Part shown: one piece after another, positions 51,679 through 61,350 of the stretch | Position numbering within the stretch: the stretch's first letter is position 1 | Layout: each line of letters begins with the position of its first letter | From: Micromonospora sp. ATCC 39149 | GTDB taxonomy: Bacteria; Actinomycetota; Actinomycetes; Mycobacteriales; Micromonosporaceae | Assembly (NCBI RefSeq): GCF_000158815.1 | Contig: NZ_GG657738.1 | Span: 4,588,785-4,652,784, forward strand | Reading direction: 5' to 3' | Length of the DNA stretch: 64,000 nt | Translations under genes and position numbers: made by a program | The notes under the pieces: generated by a model | Told to the model about the DNA's origin: nothing | The model's input: only the letters and a program-made list of their open reading frames with translations | The model's database searches: none

Positions 51679-52122
51679 TCAGATGAGTGCGTCGACCACC
51701 CGGTCGGCACAGTGCCAGGCGGTGGTCCATTTGCCGGGCAGCGCGACGAGCAGGTTCCCAGTGGGAGTCCACCCGTCCGGAGGCTGTCGGAGGTCCACGA
51801 CAAAGCTGGATGGATCAGCATGCGGGCTGGTCGGCTCGCACACGGTCCCCCAGATCAGGCTGAGGTCCGGGCGGGACTGGTGGAGACGGTGTCGATCGAG
51901 CGCTTCCAGTAGTCGGGCACGCTCTTCCGCCGTTGTGCCGTATCCACCCTTCACGCTGGGCAAGCCCACGCGGATGCCCCCACGATCCGGACTGATGGCG
52001 AGCAGATCGCCGTCCAGCCTTCGAGAACCTGGAGCCGGTAGGCATGCCGACACGGCCAGCCGACCCGTCTCAAAGCAACGCTCTTTCTGTCGGTAACCAG
52101 ACTGATGTCCCCGCTTGGGCAT
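51679..52122 (-). CDS. Hypothetical protein (up to 147 aa), possibly a remnant
   Basis: The C-terminal two thirds look like real protein (ISPDRGGIRVGLPSVKGGYG, then ARLLEALDRHRLHQSRPDLS and PTGNLLVALPGKWTTAWHCA). The N-terminus is less convincing and the start is unclear. It converges with trpS. It may be the 3' part of a larger lost gene. Confidence 0.4.
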   Translation of the reverse strand: MPKRGHQSGYRQKERCFETGRLAVSACLPAPGSRRLDGDLLAISPDRGGIRVGLPSVKGGYGTTAEERARLLEALDRHRLHQSRPDLSLIWGTVCEPTSPHADPSSFVVDLRQPPDGWTPTGNLLVALPGKWTTAWHCADRVVDALI

Positions 52123-52226
52123 CCGTCGCCGTCTGGATGGCTGACCTTGCCGATCTGAGTCGTCAATGTCCGCGTGAGGGCCACGGCGCTACCTTCGTCG
52201 GGCCGTGGTGAAGCCTGGGGGAAACA

Positions 52227-53753
52227 ATGGGATACCGCTTCAACGCACCACCGAACTGGCCGACGCCGCCTGCTGGATGGGTCCCGCCTTCGGGCTGGAC
52301 ACCGGATCCCGCTTGGGGCCCTCCTCCGCCGGGGTGGCAGTTATGGACCCCGGATTCGCCGGCTCCGGCTCCGACTGAGCCCGTCGCGGCCGCCCCGCAG
52401 GCTGCTGGTGCGCCCGCAGTCGTTGTCTCGCAGCAGCGCAACGCAAGTCCGGACATTCCTCTGTTCGGTGCCCCGGGGGAAGGCGCGTGAGCTGGCGGTG
52501 GAGAATGCGCAGCTCCGCGGCGAGCTGGATCAGGTACGCGTTGAGCTGACGGGTCTACGGGCGGAGATGTCACGGCTCGGCGTGCTGTCCGCGATCGAGC
52601 TCGAGCAGCACCGGGTTCGACTCAGTCGTGAGATCGCGGACCTGACAGCAAAGGGCGAAGCGGAGAAGGCTGAACTCGATCGACACCTGCGCGGTCTCCG
52701 GCAGCAGATCGTGGTCACCGAGGAGACGGCACTGCTGCAGGAAGCTGGTGTTTATAGGTACCGCCATCCCCTGTCGGACGCGGTCACCTACCAGAGCCAG
52801 CTTAGCCGGCTGCAGGACCAGATCAAGGCTATGACCAGGAAGGATGGGGGAGCGGTCAAGGCTGCCACCGGATGGACGGTCAACGGCTCGGCTGCCGAGG
52901 GCCGCGCCATGGTCCGGGACTTCTCCAAGCTCATGCTTCGCGCCTACAACGCCGAGGCTGACAACCTGGTACGGGGTTGAAGCCTTACAAACTTGACTCG
53001 GCCGTGGACCGGCTTGGGAAGGTCGCGGCAACCATCGCCAAGCTCGGCAAGACGATGGACATTCGGATCGCCGAGGAGTACCACCGGCTGCGGGTCGAGG
53101 AGTTGGAACTCACCGCCGACTACCAGGAGAAGTTGGCCGAGGAGAAGGAACGGGAACGGGAAGAGAAGGCCCGGCTACGCGAAGAGCGACGTGCCCAGCA
53201 GGAGATCGAACGCGATCGCGCCCGGCTCGACAAGGAACGCCAGCACTATGCCAACGCCATGGCCGCCTTGCAGGCCAAGGGCGATGCTGACGGTGCCGCC
53301 CAGATGCAGGACCGGTTGGCCCAGATCGACACCGCGATTCAGGACGTCGACCGGCGGGCCGCCAACGTCCGGGCCGGCTACGTGTACGTGATCTCCAACC
53401 TCGGTGCGTTCGGCGAGAAGATGGTCAAGGTCGGCATGACCCGTCGCTTGGACCCGCTGGACCGGGTACGCGAACTCAGTGACGCCTCGGTGCCCTTCAA
53501 CTTCGACGTCCACGCCCTCTTCCTCTCCGAAAACGCCGTCGGCATCGAGGCGCAGATGCACGCACGGCTGGCCGACCGGCGAGTCAATCTGGTCAACCAC
53601 CGTCGCGAGTTCTTCTACGCCACGCCGGAGGAGGCCAAGGAACACCTGCTGGCGTTGACCGGCAGCCTGCTGCAGTACGAGGAGGTCCCGGAGGCCCTGG
53701 AGTACCGGCAGAGCCTCACCCAGGCACAGGAGCAACCAGTCGCGAGCACATGA
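52227..53753 (+). pseudogene. DUF4041 protein with GIY-YIG-like (T5orf172) C-terminus, split by two frameshifts
   Basis: ATG 52227 opens with a Pro/Trp-rich N-terminus (GYRFNAPPNWPTPPAGW). Near 52470 (a C/G homopolymer) the coding frame shifts to one with coiled coils, then AVTYQSQLSRLQDQIKAMTR and MVRDFSKLMLRAYNAEADN of DUF4041. Near 52975 (ACGGGG) it shifts back, continuing KPYKLDSAVDRL, a second coiled coil, and GYVYVISNLGAFGEKMVKVG plus VNLVNHRREFFYATPEEA of the T5orf172/GIY-YIG nuclease-like domain. The whole would be about 500 aa. Either a decayed gene or two sequencing errors. Confidence 0.72.
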
Positions 53754-53910
53754 CATGCCGGGGCATTGGATGGCAGATGCCCGCTAAGCCGGTCGGCCTA
53801 CGGATCACTCGTGCACGCAGCCGTTCCGACGACTGTCATGAGCATCCGTCGCTGGAGGGCCAGTCGCTCTAACCATGATCAAGCCGAATCGCCGAGATAG
53901 AGAGGTACAC

Positions 53911-54735
53911 ATGTCGCCGGTCGGACTGTTCGCCTACGGGTCAGCGAGCGAAAGGGAAGGTGTCGACCTGGGTGAGGTCCCGTTCGTGGTGGTGGACGTG
54001 GAGACGACCGGGCTGTCATCGACATCCGACCGCATCGTGGAGATCGCCCTGGTTCGCATCGAAGGAGGTCGGGTGGTCGACGAGTGGGCCACCCTCGTCG
54101 ACCCAGGCCGCGACCCAGATCCGACTTTCGTCCACCACATCACCGCAGAGATGCTGTCCGGAGCGCCGACGTTCGCGGACGTGGCCGGGGAGATCCTGTC
54201 CAGGCTCGACGGAGCTGTGGTCGTGGCGCATAACGCCCGCTTCGAGGAGGGGTTCATCGCGCAGGAGTTCGCTCGAGTCGGCATCAGCACCGCGCCCCTG
54301 CCGGCGGTGTGCACTCTGCGGCTGGCCCGACAGGTCCTGGCCGCGCCGAACTTCCAGCTCGTGTCCTGCTGCACGGTGTACGGCATCGAGCTGCATGACG
54401 CCCACACCGCACTCGGTGACACCCGGGCAACCGCCCAGCTTCTACCCAGACACCAGCGGTGGTGCGAGCTGTTCGCCGCCCACGGATCCACGGTCGGTGT
54501 CAGCGTCAACGGCCCCGGTGCCCTCAACCGCAACCGGCTCGACCACGCAGGCAGGTCCACCATCCAGCGGACGTTGCGCGGCATCCGGATCCTGGCGGAG
54601 ACGGGTCTGGAGTACTCGGTGATCTGTGTCGTCACCCCGGAGACCATCGACCACGCCGACGATCTCATCGGCTTCTTCACCGACCTGCCGGAATGCCAGT
54701 CCGTGGGCTTCAACATCGAGGAGCACACCCAGTAG
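53911..54735 (+). CDS. DnaQ-like (DEDDh) exonuclease fused to a radical SAM fragment
   Basis: ATG 53911 behind AGAGAGG, giving 274 aa. Residues about 20-185 are a DEDDh exonuclease: DVETTG, HNARFEEGF and HTALGDTRATA. From about residue 187 the chain changes abruptly to HQRWCELFAAHG ... GPGALNRNRLDHAG ... YSVICVVTPETIDHADDLIG ... SVGFNIEE, which aligns with residues 114-206 of the intact maturase at 43111-44247. That fragment lacks both Fe-S clusters. It ends at a TAG. This is most likely an accidental fusion left by recombination, and the exonuclease lacks its usual C-terminal region. Confidence 0.75.
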   Translation: MSPVGLFAYGSASEREGVDLGEVPFVVVDVETTGLSSTSDRIVEIALVRIEGGRVVDEWATLVDPGRDPDPTFVHHITAEMLSGAPTFADVAGEILSRLDGAVVVAHNARFEEGFIAQEFARVGISTAPLPAVCTLRLARQVLAAPNFQLVSCCTVYGIELHDAHTALGDTRATAQLLPRHQRWCELFAAHGSTVGVSVNGPGALNRNRLDHAGRSTIQRTLRGIRILAETGLEYSVICVVTPETIDHADDLIGFFTDLPECQSVGFNIEEHTQ

Positions 54736-54828
54736 GCGCAGGCGCGGGACGAGGATCGCCAGCGACGCGCCGGCCGGACCGCCACCCGGGCCACTCACGC
54801 GGCGACGGGTGACTGCGGGTGCGGGACG

Positions 54829-55071
54829 GTGGTGATCGGCCGGTGGACCGGACAGGAGACCCGCGCGCTCCGCGAGGCGCTCCGGATGACCGTCCACGAC
54901 TTCGCCCGCCACCTCGGGGTGGCGCCCGAGACGGTTTCTGGCTGGGAACACCGCCACACGCCCACACCGCCACCGACGATGGCCACAAAAGCAGTCCTGG
55001 ACGAAACGCTCACGCTCGCCGACAGCAACACCATGATCAGCCAGGGTCGATACAGACCGACCCCAGGTTGA
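54829..55071 (+). pseudogene. Truncated HTH regulator (paralogue of the 40.8-42.2 kb regulator)
   Basis: GTG 54829 gives an N-terminal HTH (WTGQETRALREALRMTVHDF, then LGVAPETVSGWEHR) that resembles the start of the regulator at 40839-42185. It is cut off: the last 15 or so codons lie in the left 53-bp inverted repeat, so an insertion bearing that repeat removed the rest of the gene. The TPR-like body is absent. Confidence 0.72.
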
Positions 55072-55083
55072 AGATCAAGCTAG
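55031..55083 (+). repeat. Left copy of 53-bp inverted repeat flanking the GH95 gene
   Basis: The 53 bases recur in reverse orientation at 58330-58382 with one mismatch. The pair encloses 3.25 kb holding the fucosidase gene and its promoter. The left copy ends the truncated HTH gene. Confidence 0.88.
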
Positions 55084-55308
55084 GGCCGCGGGGGAGGCGG
55101 GGGACGCTCGAGGGTGTGCTTTCTCAGCATGACCATCGTCGCTGTCAACGGTCAGAACGGTACGGTCTTCGACGCGCGGCGGGCGATGCCGGTGGCGGGT
55201 GTCGGGCTCGGCGTGGACTTCGGCATCACCGCACGGTGGCGGTTGATCGGGCAGATGGGGCGCGGCCCTGGCCGCGTAGACCCTGACCGGTACCCACGTT
55301 GGCATGTA

Positions 55309-55349
55309 TTGACTCGCTCCTGTCGGCCACTTAACGTATGACGTCATAC
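55309..55349 (+). promoter_or_regulatory. Promoter and overlapping operator for the fucosidase gene
   Basis: TTGACT (55309-55314) and TAACGT (55332-55337) are 17 bases apart, a good sigma-70-type promoter. A perfect 14-bp palindrome GTATGACGTCATAC (55336-55349) begins at the -10 element, resembling a GntR/LacI-type operator. The gene starts 129 bases downstream. Confidence 0.6.
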
Positions 55350-55477
55350 ATTTAGATGCGTCACTTTAAGGGAAGGCGCCATCGTGTGATCGAGTGATGC
55401 GGCCCGCTCGATGGCGCGGCGTCCGCACGCCGTGGCGCCACCCAAGGTGTAGCTGTGTGCCGCTTTGGAGAAATCGA

Positions 55478-58333
55478 ATGTCAGAAGTGACACGTAGGAA
55501 ACTCCTCGCAGCCGGGGCGGCGGGGGCCGGTGCCATGCTGCTGCCCACCGGCTGGACCGCGGCCGCCAAGGCCGGCGCGTCGGCACCGCCGCAGGTGCGG
55601 GCCGCGGGTGATATGGCGTTGTGGTACGACGAGCCGGCGGGCACGGACTGGCTTCGAGCACTGCCGATCGGTAACGGTCGGCTGGGTGCAATGGTGTTCG
55701 GCAACGTCGACACGGAGCGGCTACAGCTCAATGAGGACACTGTGTGGGCCGGTGGCCCGTACGACTCGGCGAACACCCGTGGTGCGGCCAACCTGGCGGA
55801 GATCCGGCGGCGGGTCTTCGCCGACCAGTGGACCCAGGCGCAAGATCTGATCAACCAGACGATGGTCGGCAACCCCGCCGGGCAGTTGGCGTACCAGCCT
55901 GTCGGAAACCTGCGGCTGGCCTTCGGCAGCGCCAGCGGTGCCTCGCAGTACAACCGGGCGCTCGACCTCACCACGGCCACCGCCACCACCACCTACGTGC
56001 TGAACGGGGTGCGGTATCAGCGGGAGGTGTTCGCGAGCGCACCGGATCAGGTGATCGTTATCCGGCTGACCGCCGACCGAGCCAACTCGATCACGTTCAA
56101 CGCCACATTCGACAGCCCGCAACGGACGACGGTGTCGAGCCCGGACAGCGCCACGATCGGCCTCGACGGCATCTCCGCAAACATGGACGGCGTCACCGGG
56201 CAGGTCCGCTTCCTCGCCCTGGCCAACGCCAGCGTCACCGGCGGCACGGTCAGCAGCTCCGGCGGCACCCTGCGGGTCTCCGGCGCGACCAGCGTCACGG
56301 TGCTGGTCTCGATCGGCACCAGCTACGTCAACTACCGCACCGTCAACGGCGACTACCAGGGCATCGCGCGTACCCGCCTGAACGCCGCCCGCACCGCCGG
56401 CTTCGACCAGCTGCGCGCCCGGCATCTGGCCGACTACCAGGCGCTGTTCAACCGGGTGACGATCGACCTCGGACGCACCGCGGCGGCCGACCAGACGACC
56501 GACGTGCGGATCGCTCAGCACGCGAACACGAACGACCCGCAGTTTTCCGCGCTGCTGTTCCAGTTCGGCCGCTACCTGCTGATCTCCTCCTCACGCCCGG
56601 GCACGCAGCCGGCAAACCTGCAGGGCATCTGGAACGATCAGATGGCCCCGTCGTGGGACTCGAAGTACACCATCAACGCCAACCTGCCGATGAACTACTG
56701 GCCGGCCGACACGACGAACCTGTCCGAGTGCTTCCTGCCAGTCTTCGACATGATCAAAGACCTGACGGTGACCGGTGCCCGGGTGGCACAGGCGCAGTAC
56801 GGCGCCGGCGGCTGGGTCACCCACCACAACACCGACGCCTGGCGCGGCGCGTCGGTCGTCGACTACGCCCAGTCGGGCATGTGGCAGACCGGCGGCGCGT
56901 GGCTGGCCACGATGATCTGGGATCACTACCTGTTCACCGGCGATCTGGAGTTCCTGCGCGCGAACTACCCGGCGATGAAGGGCGCTGCCCAGTTCTTTCT
57001 GGACACCCTGGTCGCCCACCCGACGCTGAGCTACCTCGTCACCAACCCGTCGAACTCCCCAGAGCTGAGCCACCATTCGAACGCCTTCGTCTGCGCCGGC
57101 CCCACCATGGACAACCAGATCCTGCGCGACCTGTTCAACGGCGTCGCCCTGGCCAGCGAGGTCCTCGGCGTGGACGCCACCTTTCGTACCCAGGTGCGCA
57201 CCGCCAAGGACCGGCTGCCGCCGACGAAGGTCGGCTCCCGCGGCAACGTCCAGGAGTGGCTTGCCGACTGGGTGGAGACCGAGCGGACTCACCGACACGT
57301 CTCCCACCTGTACGGCCTGCACCCCAGCAACCAGATCACCAAGCGCGGCACCCCGCAGCTCTACGAGGCCGCGCGCCGGACGCTGGAACTGCGCGGCGAC
57401 GACGGTACCGGCTGGTCCCTCGCCTGGAAAATCAACTTCTGGGCCCGCCTGGAGGACGCCGCCCGCGCCCACAAGCTCCTGAAGGACCTGGTGCGCACCG
57501 ACCGGCTCGCCCCGAACATGTTCGACCTGCACCCACCATTCCAGATCGACGGCAACTTCGGCGCCACCTCCGGCATCGCCGAGATGCTCCTGCAGAGCCA
57601 CAACAACGAACTGCACCTGCTGCCCGCCCTACCGTCCGCCTGGCCCACCGGCAGCGTCACGGGTCTGCGCGGCCGCGGCGGATACACGGTTGGCGCCGCG
57701 TGGAGCAGCAGCCGGATCGAGCTCGTCGTCACCCCCGACCGCGCCGGCACCGTTCGGGTGCGCAGCCAGATCTTCGCTGGCGCCTTCGACCTGCGCGACG
57801 AGACCAACGGCACGGTGGTCCGGCCGACGCGGCTCGAAACCGATCTCGTCGAGTTCGCCGGGCAGGCCGGTCACACCTACCGCGCGTCGGCCGTCAAGTC
57901 GGGGCCGGTGGTGGTCGGCGCCTACTACCGGCTCGTGGCCCAGCACAGCAGGAAGGCCGCCGACATCAGCGGCGGATCCACCGCGGCCGGCGCGCAGCTG
58001 ATTCAGTGGTCGACCGGCACCGGACCCAACCAGCAGTTCGATTTTCTGCCGTCCGACGACGGCTACTACCGGATCCGGGCTCGGCACAGCGGCCTGGTCC
58101 TACAGATCGCCAGCAACAGCACCGGCGCCGACATCAACCAGCAGCCGGACACCAACGCCGCCAGCCAGCAGTGGCGACTCGTCGAATACGGCGGCGACGT
58201 GGTGAGCCTGGTCAACCGGCAAAGCGGCCTGGCCATGGACGTCTGGCAAGCCTCCACCGCCGACGGTGCCCGCATCTCCCAGTGGACGCCCACCAGTAGC
58301 ACCAACCAGCAGTTCCAACTTCAACGCGTCTAG
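55478..58333 (+). CDS. Tat-exported GH95 alpha-L-fucosidase with ricin-type lectin domain
   Basis: ATG 55478 behind GGAGAAATCGA, giving 951 aa. A twin-arginine signal ([10 protein letters not shown]) is followed by the GH95 N-domain with [14 protein letters not shown], the (alpha/alpha)6 barrel with NLQGIWNDQ and [15 protein letters not shown], and a C-terminal region with [20 protein letters not shown]. The last 140 residues are a beta-trefoil (QQFDF, QQWRLV, QQFQL repeats), a carbohydrate-binding module. The enzyme should cleave alpha-1,2-linked fucose from host or plant glycans outside the cell. It lies inside 53-bp inverted repeats, with a regulated promoter upstream. Confidence 0.9.
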   Translation: MSEVTRRKLLAAGAAGAGAMLLPTGWTAAAKAGASAPPQVRAAGDMALWYDEPAGTDWLRALPIGNGRLGAMVFGNVDTERLQLNEDTVWAGGPYDSANTRGAANLAEIRRRVFADQWTQAQDLINQTMVGNPAGQLAYQPVGNLRLAFGSASGASQYNRALDLTTATATTTYVLNGVRYQREVFASAPDQVIVIRLTADRANSITFNATFDSPQRTTVSSPDSATIGLDGISANMDGVTGQVRFLALANASVTGGTVSSSGGTLRVSGATSVTVLVSIGTSYVNYRTVNGDYQGIARTRLNAARTAGFDQLRARHLADYQALFNRVTIDLGRTAAADQTTDVRIAQHANTNDPQFSALLFQFGRYLLISSSRPGTQPANLQGIWNDQMAPSWDSKYTINANLPMNYWPADTTNLSECFLPVFDMIKDLTVTGARVAQAQYGAGGWVTHHNTDAWRGASVVDYAQSGMWQTGGAWLATMIWDHYLFTGDLEFLRANYPAMKGAAQFFLDTLVAHPTLSYLVTNPSNSPELSHHSNAFVCAGPTMDNQILRDLFNGVALASEVLGVDATFRTQVRTAKDRLPPTKVGSRGNVQEWLADWVETERTHRHVSHLYGLHPSNQITKRGTPQLYEAARRTLELRGDDGTGWSLAWKINFWARLEDAARAHKLLKDLVRTDRLAPNMFDLHPPFQIDGNFGATSGIAEMLLQSHNNELHLLPALPSAWPTGSVTGLRGRGGYTVGAAWSSSRIELVVTPDRAGTVRVRSQIFAGAFDLRDETNGTVVRPTRLETDLVEFAGQAGHTYRASAVKSGPVVVGAYYRLVAQHSRKAADISGGSTAAGAQLIQWSTGTGPNQQFDFLPSDDGYYRIRARHSGLVLQIASNSTGADINQQPDTNAASQQWRLVEYGGDVVSLVNRQSGLAMDVWQASTADGARISQWTPTSSTNQQFQLQRV

Positions 58334-58382
58334 CTTGATCTTTAACCTGGGGTCGGTCTGTATCGACCCTGGCTGATCATGG
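58330..58382 (-). repeat. Right copy of 53-bp inverted repeat flanking the GH95 gene
   Basis: Reverse copy of 55031-55083 with one mismatch. The stop codon of the fucosidase gene begins at its second base, so the repeat starts exactly at the gene end. Confidence 0.88.
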
Positions 58383-58442
58383 CCGCAGCCCTTGGTTGAT
58401 CATTCTTCTGTCCAGGAAGAAGATCAGGACCAAGGGCTGCGG
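58383..58442. repeat. Second inverted repeat adjoining the right 53-bp repeat
   Basis: Arms CCGCAGCCCTTGGT (58383-58396) and ACCAAGGGCTGCGG (58429-58442) are perfect 14-bp inverses with a 32-base spacer, bordered by TGATCAT-like ends. It can act as a terminator after the fucosidase gene or be the joined end of another insertion element. Confidence 0.55.
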
Positions 58443-58573
58443 GATGATCAGTGTGCATGACGCCGGGCGCGCCGGCGCGGTGGGGGAACTCAACCTCGCG
58501 GTGCGGGCCCGATGATCTTTGGATCGGGCAGGCATGGCAGTCCGCCCGTGTCGTGGCGGGCCTCGCGGCCGGG

Positions 58574-59446
58574 CTACGTCGCGCAGATGGCGTGGACGCG
58601 GGCGGTCCAGTTGCCGTCGTAACCGCTCCGGTCCTCGCGGGCCTCGAGCCGGACGTGGTCCAGCGGCTGCGCCGGATACAGGGCGATGATCGCTGCCTCG
58701 CCCACGGGCGCGGTCAGGCTCGCCCCCAGTCCGTGCACCCTCGTACCGGTCGGGCACGTGACGCCGACCGTCTTGTCCAGCGAGTCGCCGGGCGAGGCGG
58801 CCGACACCAGGGTGAGCCCGGGGATCGGGTCGGCGCACACCGCGAAGGCTTCGACGCCCCACGGGATCGGCCACGTCGTCTCGGCCTCGTACGCGGCCAC
58901 CCGGACGCTGGTGAGCGACGCGGATGGAACGATGTCGTCGAGCACCACGAACCCGAACGCCGGATGGATCTGGCCACCGGCGCCGATCACCCGCTTGCCG
59001 GCCGGGCAGGACACGGTGACGCTGCGGCTGCTGGTCAGACTCCGTGCGGTGGAGGCGGACACGTACTCCAGGCCGGCGGGGGCGGAGCCGCAGATCCCGT
59101 ACGCGACCACGAACCAGTCACCGCCGAAACCGGTGTGGTCGGGGCGGGTCGTCACCGAGGCGTTCACCTGGAAGTAGTCCCCGGTGGGGGTGCTCACCGG
59201 TTTCATGGTGTCCACCATGACTTCCCGGCCGCCGCCGCCGACGTACGCGCCGCCGCCGAGGATCCGCCGCCCCGGCGGGCAGTGCACCAGCTGCGTCTTG
59301 CCCAGGTCGCTGTTGATCGCGCTCGTGGCGGTGACGAACGTCATCGACGGCACCGCGTGCGCCGGGACGGCTGGGCTGACCGCGACAACGCCCGCCAGCA
59401 TCACCAGCACACCGGCGCTCAGCAGCCGCCGGCCGATTCGGTACAC
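58574..59446 (-). CDS. Secreted repeat protein of unknown function
   Basis: The start is GTG 59446 preceded by GGAGATCAG; 290 aa. A signal peptide ends at a likely AHA-V cleavage site near residue 31. The mature part holds three repeats of about 85 residues, each with a V.CP.G.RV.G.GA core (CPPGRRILGGGA, CPAGKRVIGAGG, CPTGTRVHGLGA). Paired cysteines per repeat may form disulfides. No enzyme motif is visible; a surface or matrix protein is likely. Confidence 0.7.
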   Translation of the reverse strand: MYRIGRRLLSAGVLVMLAGVVAVSPAVPAHAVPSMTFVTATSAINSDLGKTQLVHCPPGRRILGGGAYVGGGGREVMVDTMKPVSTPTGDYFQVNASVTTRPDHTGFGGDWFVVAYGICGSAPAGLEYVSASTARSLTSSRSVTVSCPAGKRVIGAGGQIHPAFGFVVLDDIVPSASLTSVRVAAYEAETTWPIPWGVEAFAVCADPIPGLTLVSAASPGDSLDKTVGVTCPTGTRVHGLGASLTAPVGEAAIIALYPAQPLDHVRLEAREDRSGYDGNWTARVHAICAT

Positions 59447-59470
59447 CTGATCTCCTTGTTGCAAGCCCGT

Positions 59471-60127
59471 CTACCGGCGCCGCAGCCGGTAGAGCACTGT
59501 GGTCGGTGTGGCGACGACGAGGAAGACGACGCCCGCGGCGTAGGCGAGCGGCATCACGCGGAGGGCACCGGCGACCCACGCCGCCATGAAGCTGATGACG
59601 GACATCCAGAACAGCGCCAGGAACAGCACTCGCGACGGCGTCGTAGCGGGGCGGGTGGCCGCCTCCCGGGCGGCGGCGGCCTGGCCGGCGGCGCCGAGCA
59701 TCAGGTCCGGCGCGGCGGTGCCCAAGGCCGCCGCCAGGCCGGGCCCGAACGCTTCGGGACCGCGCCGGTCGCCCTCGACGATTCCGTGTACGACCGCCGC
59801 CCCGCCGTGCGACAGCAGCAGCTCCAGCCCGCCGGCCGCGCCGAGCCGGTCGACCGCGAGGCGCAGCGCGTCGACGAAGCCACGCTCCTCCCGCGCCGCC
59901 TGTTCGACATCGCGGGCGAACGTGCGGCGCGCCTTGCCGCTGCGCGGGCTCTGCGCCAGGTACGCGGCGCCGAGGGCGTCGTCGTCGTCCAGTTCATGCC
60001 GGACCAACTCGTACAGCTGCCGGACGTCCTCGGCCAGCCGCGAATCGGGCAGCGTCCGTCCAGACTGGAGCCAGACGGTCACGTACGCCGTCGCCGCCAC
60101 GGCATATCCGGGAAGTTCGCGCGTCAT
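59471..60127 (-). CDS. Membrane protein with two C-terminal transmembrane helices
   Basis: ATG start at 60127, 218 aa, 19 bases after the LPXTG gene. The N-terminal cytoplasmic part is helical and charged, followed by two TM segments (VLFLALFWMSVISFMAAWVA and a PLAYAAGVVFLVVATPTTVL hairpin) and a basic end (YRLRRR). It probably forms an operon with the LPXTG protein. Function unknown. Confidence 0.65.
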   Translation of the reverse strand: MTRELPGYAVAATAYVTVWLQSGRTLPDSRLAEDVRQLYELVRHELDDDDALGAAYLAQSPRSGKARRTFARDVEQAAREERGFVDALRLAVDRLGAAGGLELLLSHGGAAVVHGIVEGDRRGPEAFGPGLAAALGTAAPDLMLGAAGQAAAAREAATRPATTPSRVLFLALFWMSVISFMAAWVAGALRVMPLAYAAGVVFLVVATPTTVLYRLRRR

Positions 60128-60146
60128 CGTCTGCTCGCCGCGCTCT

Positions 60147-61217
60147 TCAGCTCGGCTCGGAGAACCGGATCCGGCGGCGCCGGGCGAGCAGCAGGACCGC
60201 GGTACCGGCGGTGAGCAGGGCGCCCCCGGCCGCGAGCAGCGCGATGGCCGGCGCTCCGGTGACCGGCAGGCCACCACCGGCACCAGGGTCGCCGGCCGGG
60301 TCGCTGGGGGCGGTGCTCGGGTCGGTGGGGCCGCCCGGCGTCGGTGACCCGCAGACCCTCGCCGCGACGGTGTGCCGGGCGAGGTCCAGCCCGAGTTCCG
60401 CGTTTCGGACCACCACGACGGCGCCGACGGCGGCCGGCTCGGTGAACATGTCGCGGGCACCGGCGGAGACCCACCGGTGTGTGGTGGCGGCGCCGTCGAC
60501 CAGGACGGTGATCCGAACGGCGCCCTCGGCGCGGTTGGTCAGGTCGACCTGGACGCCGGCACAGGCGTCGGCGATCCGCACCGCGACCGCCTCCGGGCCG
60601 CAGCCGGCGGGTTGCCGGTAGGTGCCCACCATCCAGGTCACCTGCTCCGGCCCCGGCTCCCCGCTGGCCAGCAGGTAGTTGTCGCCGTCGGCGAGCCGGC
60701 GTACGAGCGTCACCCGACCCGGAGCCAGTGGCCCCAGCTCTTCCGGGGTCGGGTGCGCCGGGGAGAACAGCCGCAACCCGGTGATCGGGGTGGTTCCCTC
60801 GTTCGCCAGGTGCAGCTCGAGCACGTGGCAGTGGGCGTCGGCGGTGACCGCCAGCCGGGGCGCGTCCGCGCACCCGTCCGGCGCGCGGAACACCAGATTC
60901 CGGTCCGGCAGCCCGGCCCGCTGGATCACGAAGGTGTCCCGGTCGGTCGCGCCGTACCGGCGGTTGCCGCGCTCGCGCATCTCGAACCGATCGATCGCCA
61001 CGCCGTTGCGCAGCACGGTCGTCGCCCAGGTCTCGTCGCCGCCGATCGTGCCGGTGTCCCAGCTGAACACCGCGACGCCGCACTGTTCGGACATCGTGAT
61101 CTCGGGTGCGTCGGCCTGCGCGGCGGACGCCGCGCCCCCGACCAGGGCACCGGCGAACAGAACAGCTGCGCCCGAGGCAACGAGCAGGCGACGCAGCAGG
61201 AGGGGGACACGCATCAA
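60147..61217 (-). CDS. LPXTG-type cell-wall-anchored protein
   Basis: ATG start at 61217 (61214 possible), up to 356 aa. A signal peptide (residues 1-33) leads a beta-rich surface region with paired cysteines, a Pro/Thr/Ser/Gly linker (PTPGGPTDPSTAPSDPAGDP) and the sorting signal LPVTG, then a hydrophobic helix and the basic tail RRRRIRFS. Sortase would attach it to peptidoglycan. The role of the surface part is unknown. Confidence 0.75.
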   Translation of the reverse strand: MMRVPLLLRRLLVASGAAVLFAGALVGGAASAAQADAPEITMSEQCGVAVFSWDTGTIGGDETWATTVLRNGVAIDRFEMRERGNRRYGATDRDTFVIQRAGLPDRNLVFRAPDGCADAPRLAVTADAHCHVLELHLANEGTTPITGLRLFSPAHPTPEELGPLAPGRVTLVRRLADGDNYLLASGEPGPEQVTWMVGTYRQPAGCGPEAVAVRIADACAGVQVDLTNRAEGAVRITVLVDGAATTHRWVSAGARDMFTEPAAVGAVVVVRNAELGLDLARHTVAARVCGSPTPGGPTDPSTAPSDPAGDPGAGGGLPVTGAPAIALLAAGGALLTAGTAVLLLARRRRIRFSEPS

Positions 61218-61350
61218 CGAGCAACCTTCGGCCGTACGACATGGGTGGGCGACGGCGACGTGCGCGCCGCGCCCCGGACCGGGCTACTCCAGCACAGGAA
61301 CGCGCCGGTGGCATGAGTCCCGGGGCACTCAAATCGCGGTGGGCGGGTAC

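Noticed and set aside
55114..55341. Small frames between the left 53-bp repeat and the fucosidase promoter
   Set aside because: Both strands have frames, but neither has a good start or protein-like composition, and the promoter occupies the end of the region.
55744..58299. A long frame overlapping the fucosidase gene on the same strand
   Set aside because: Its composition (Arg, Gly, Pro) is that of a shifted frame, and the GH95 frame carries all family motifs.
58444..58512. A 22-codon frame after the inverted repeats
   Set aside because: Too short and without ribosome site or homology; may be coincidence.
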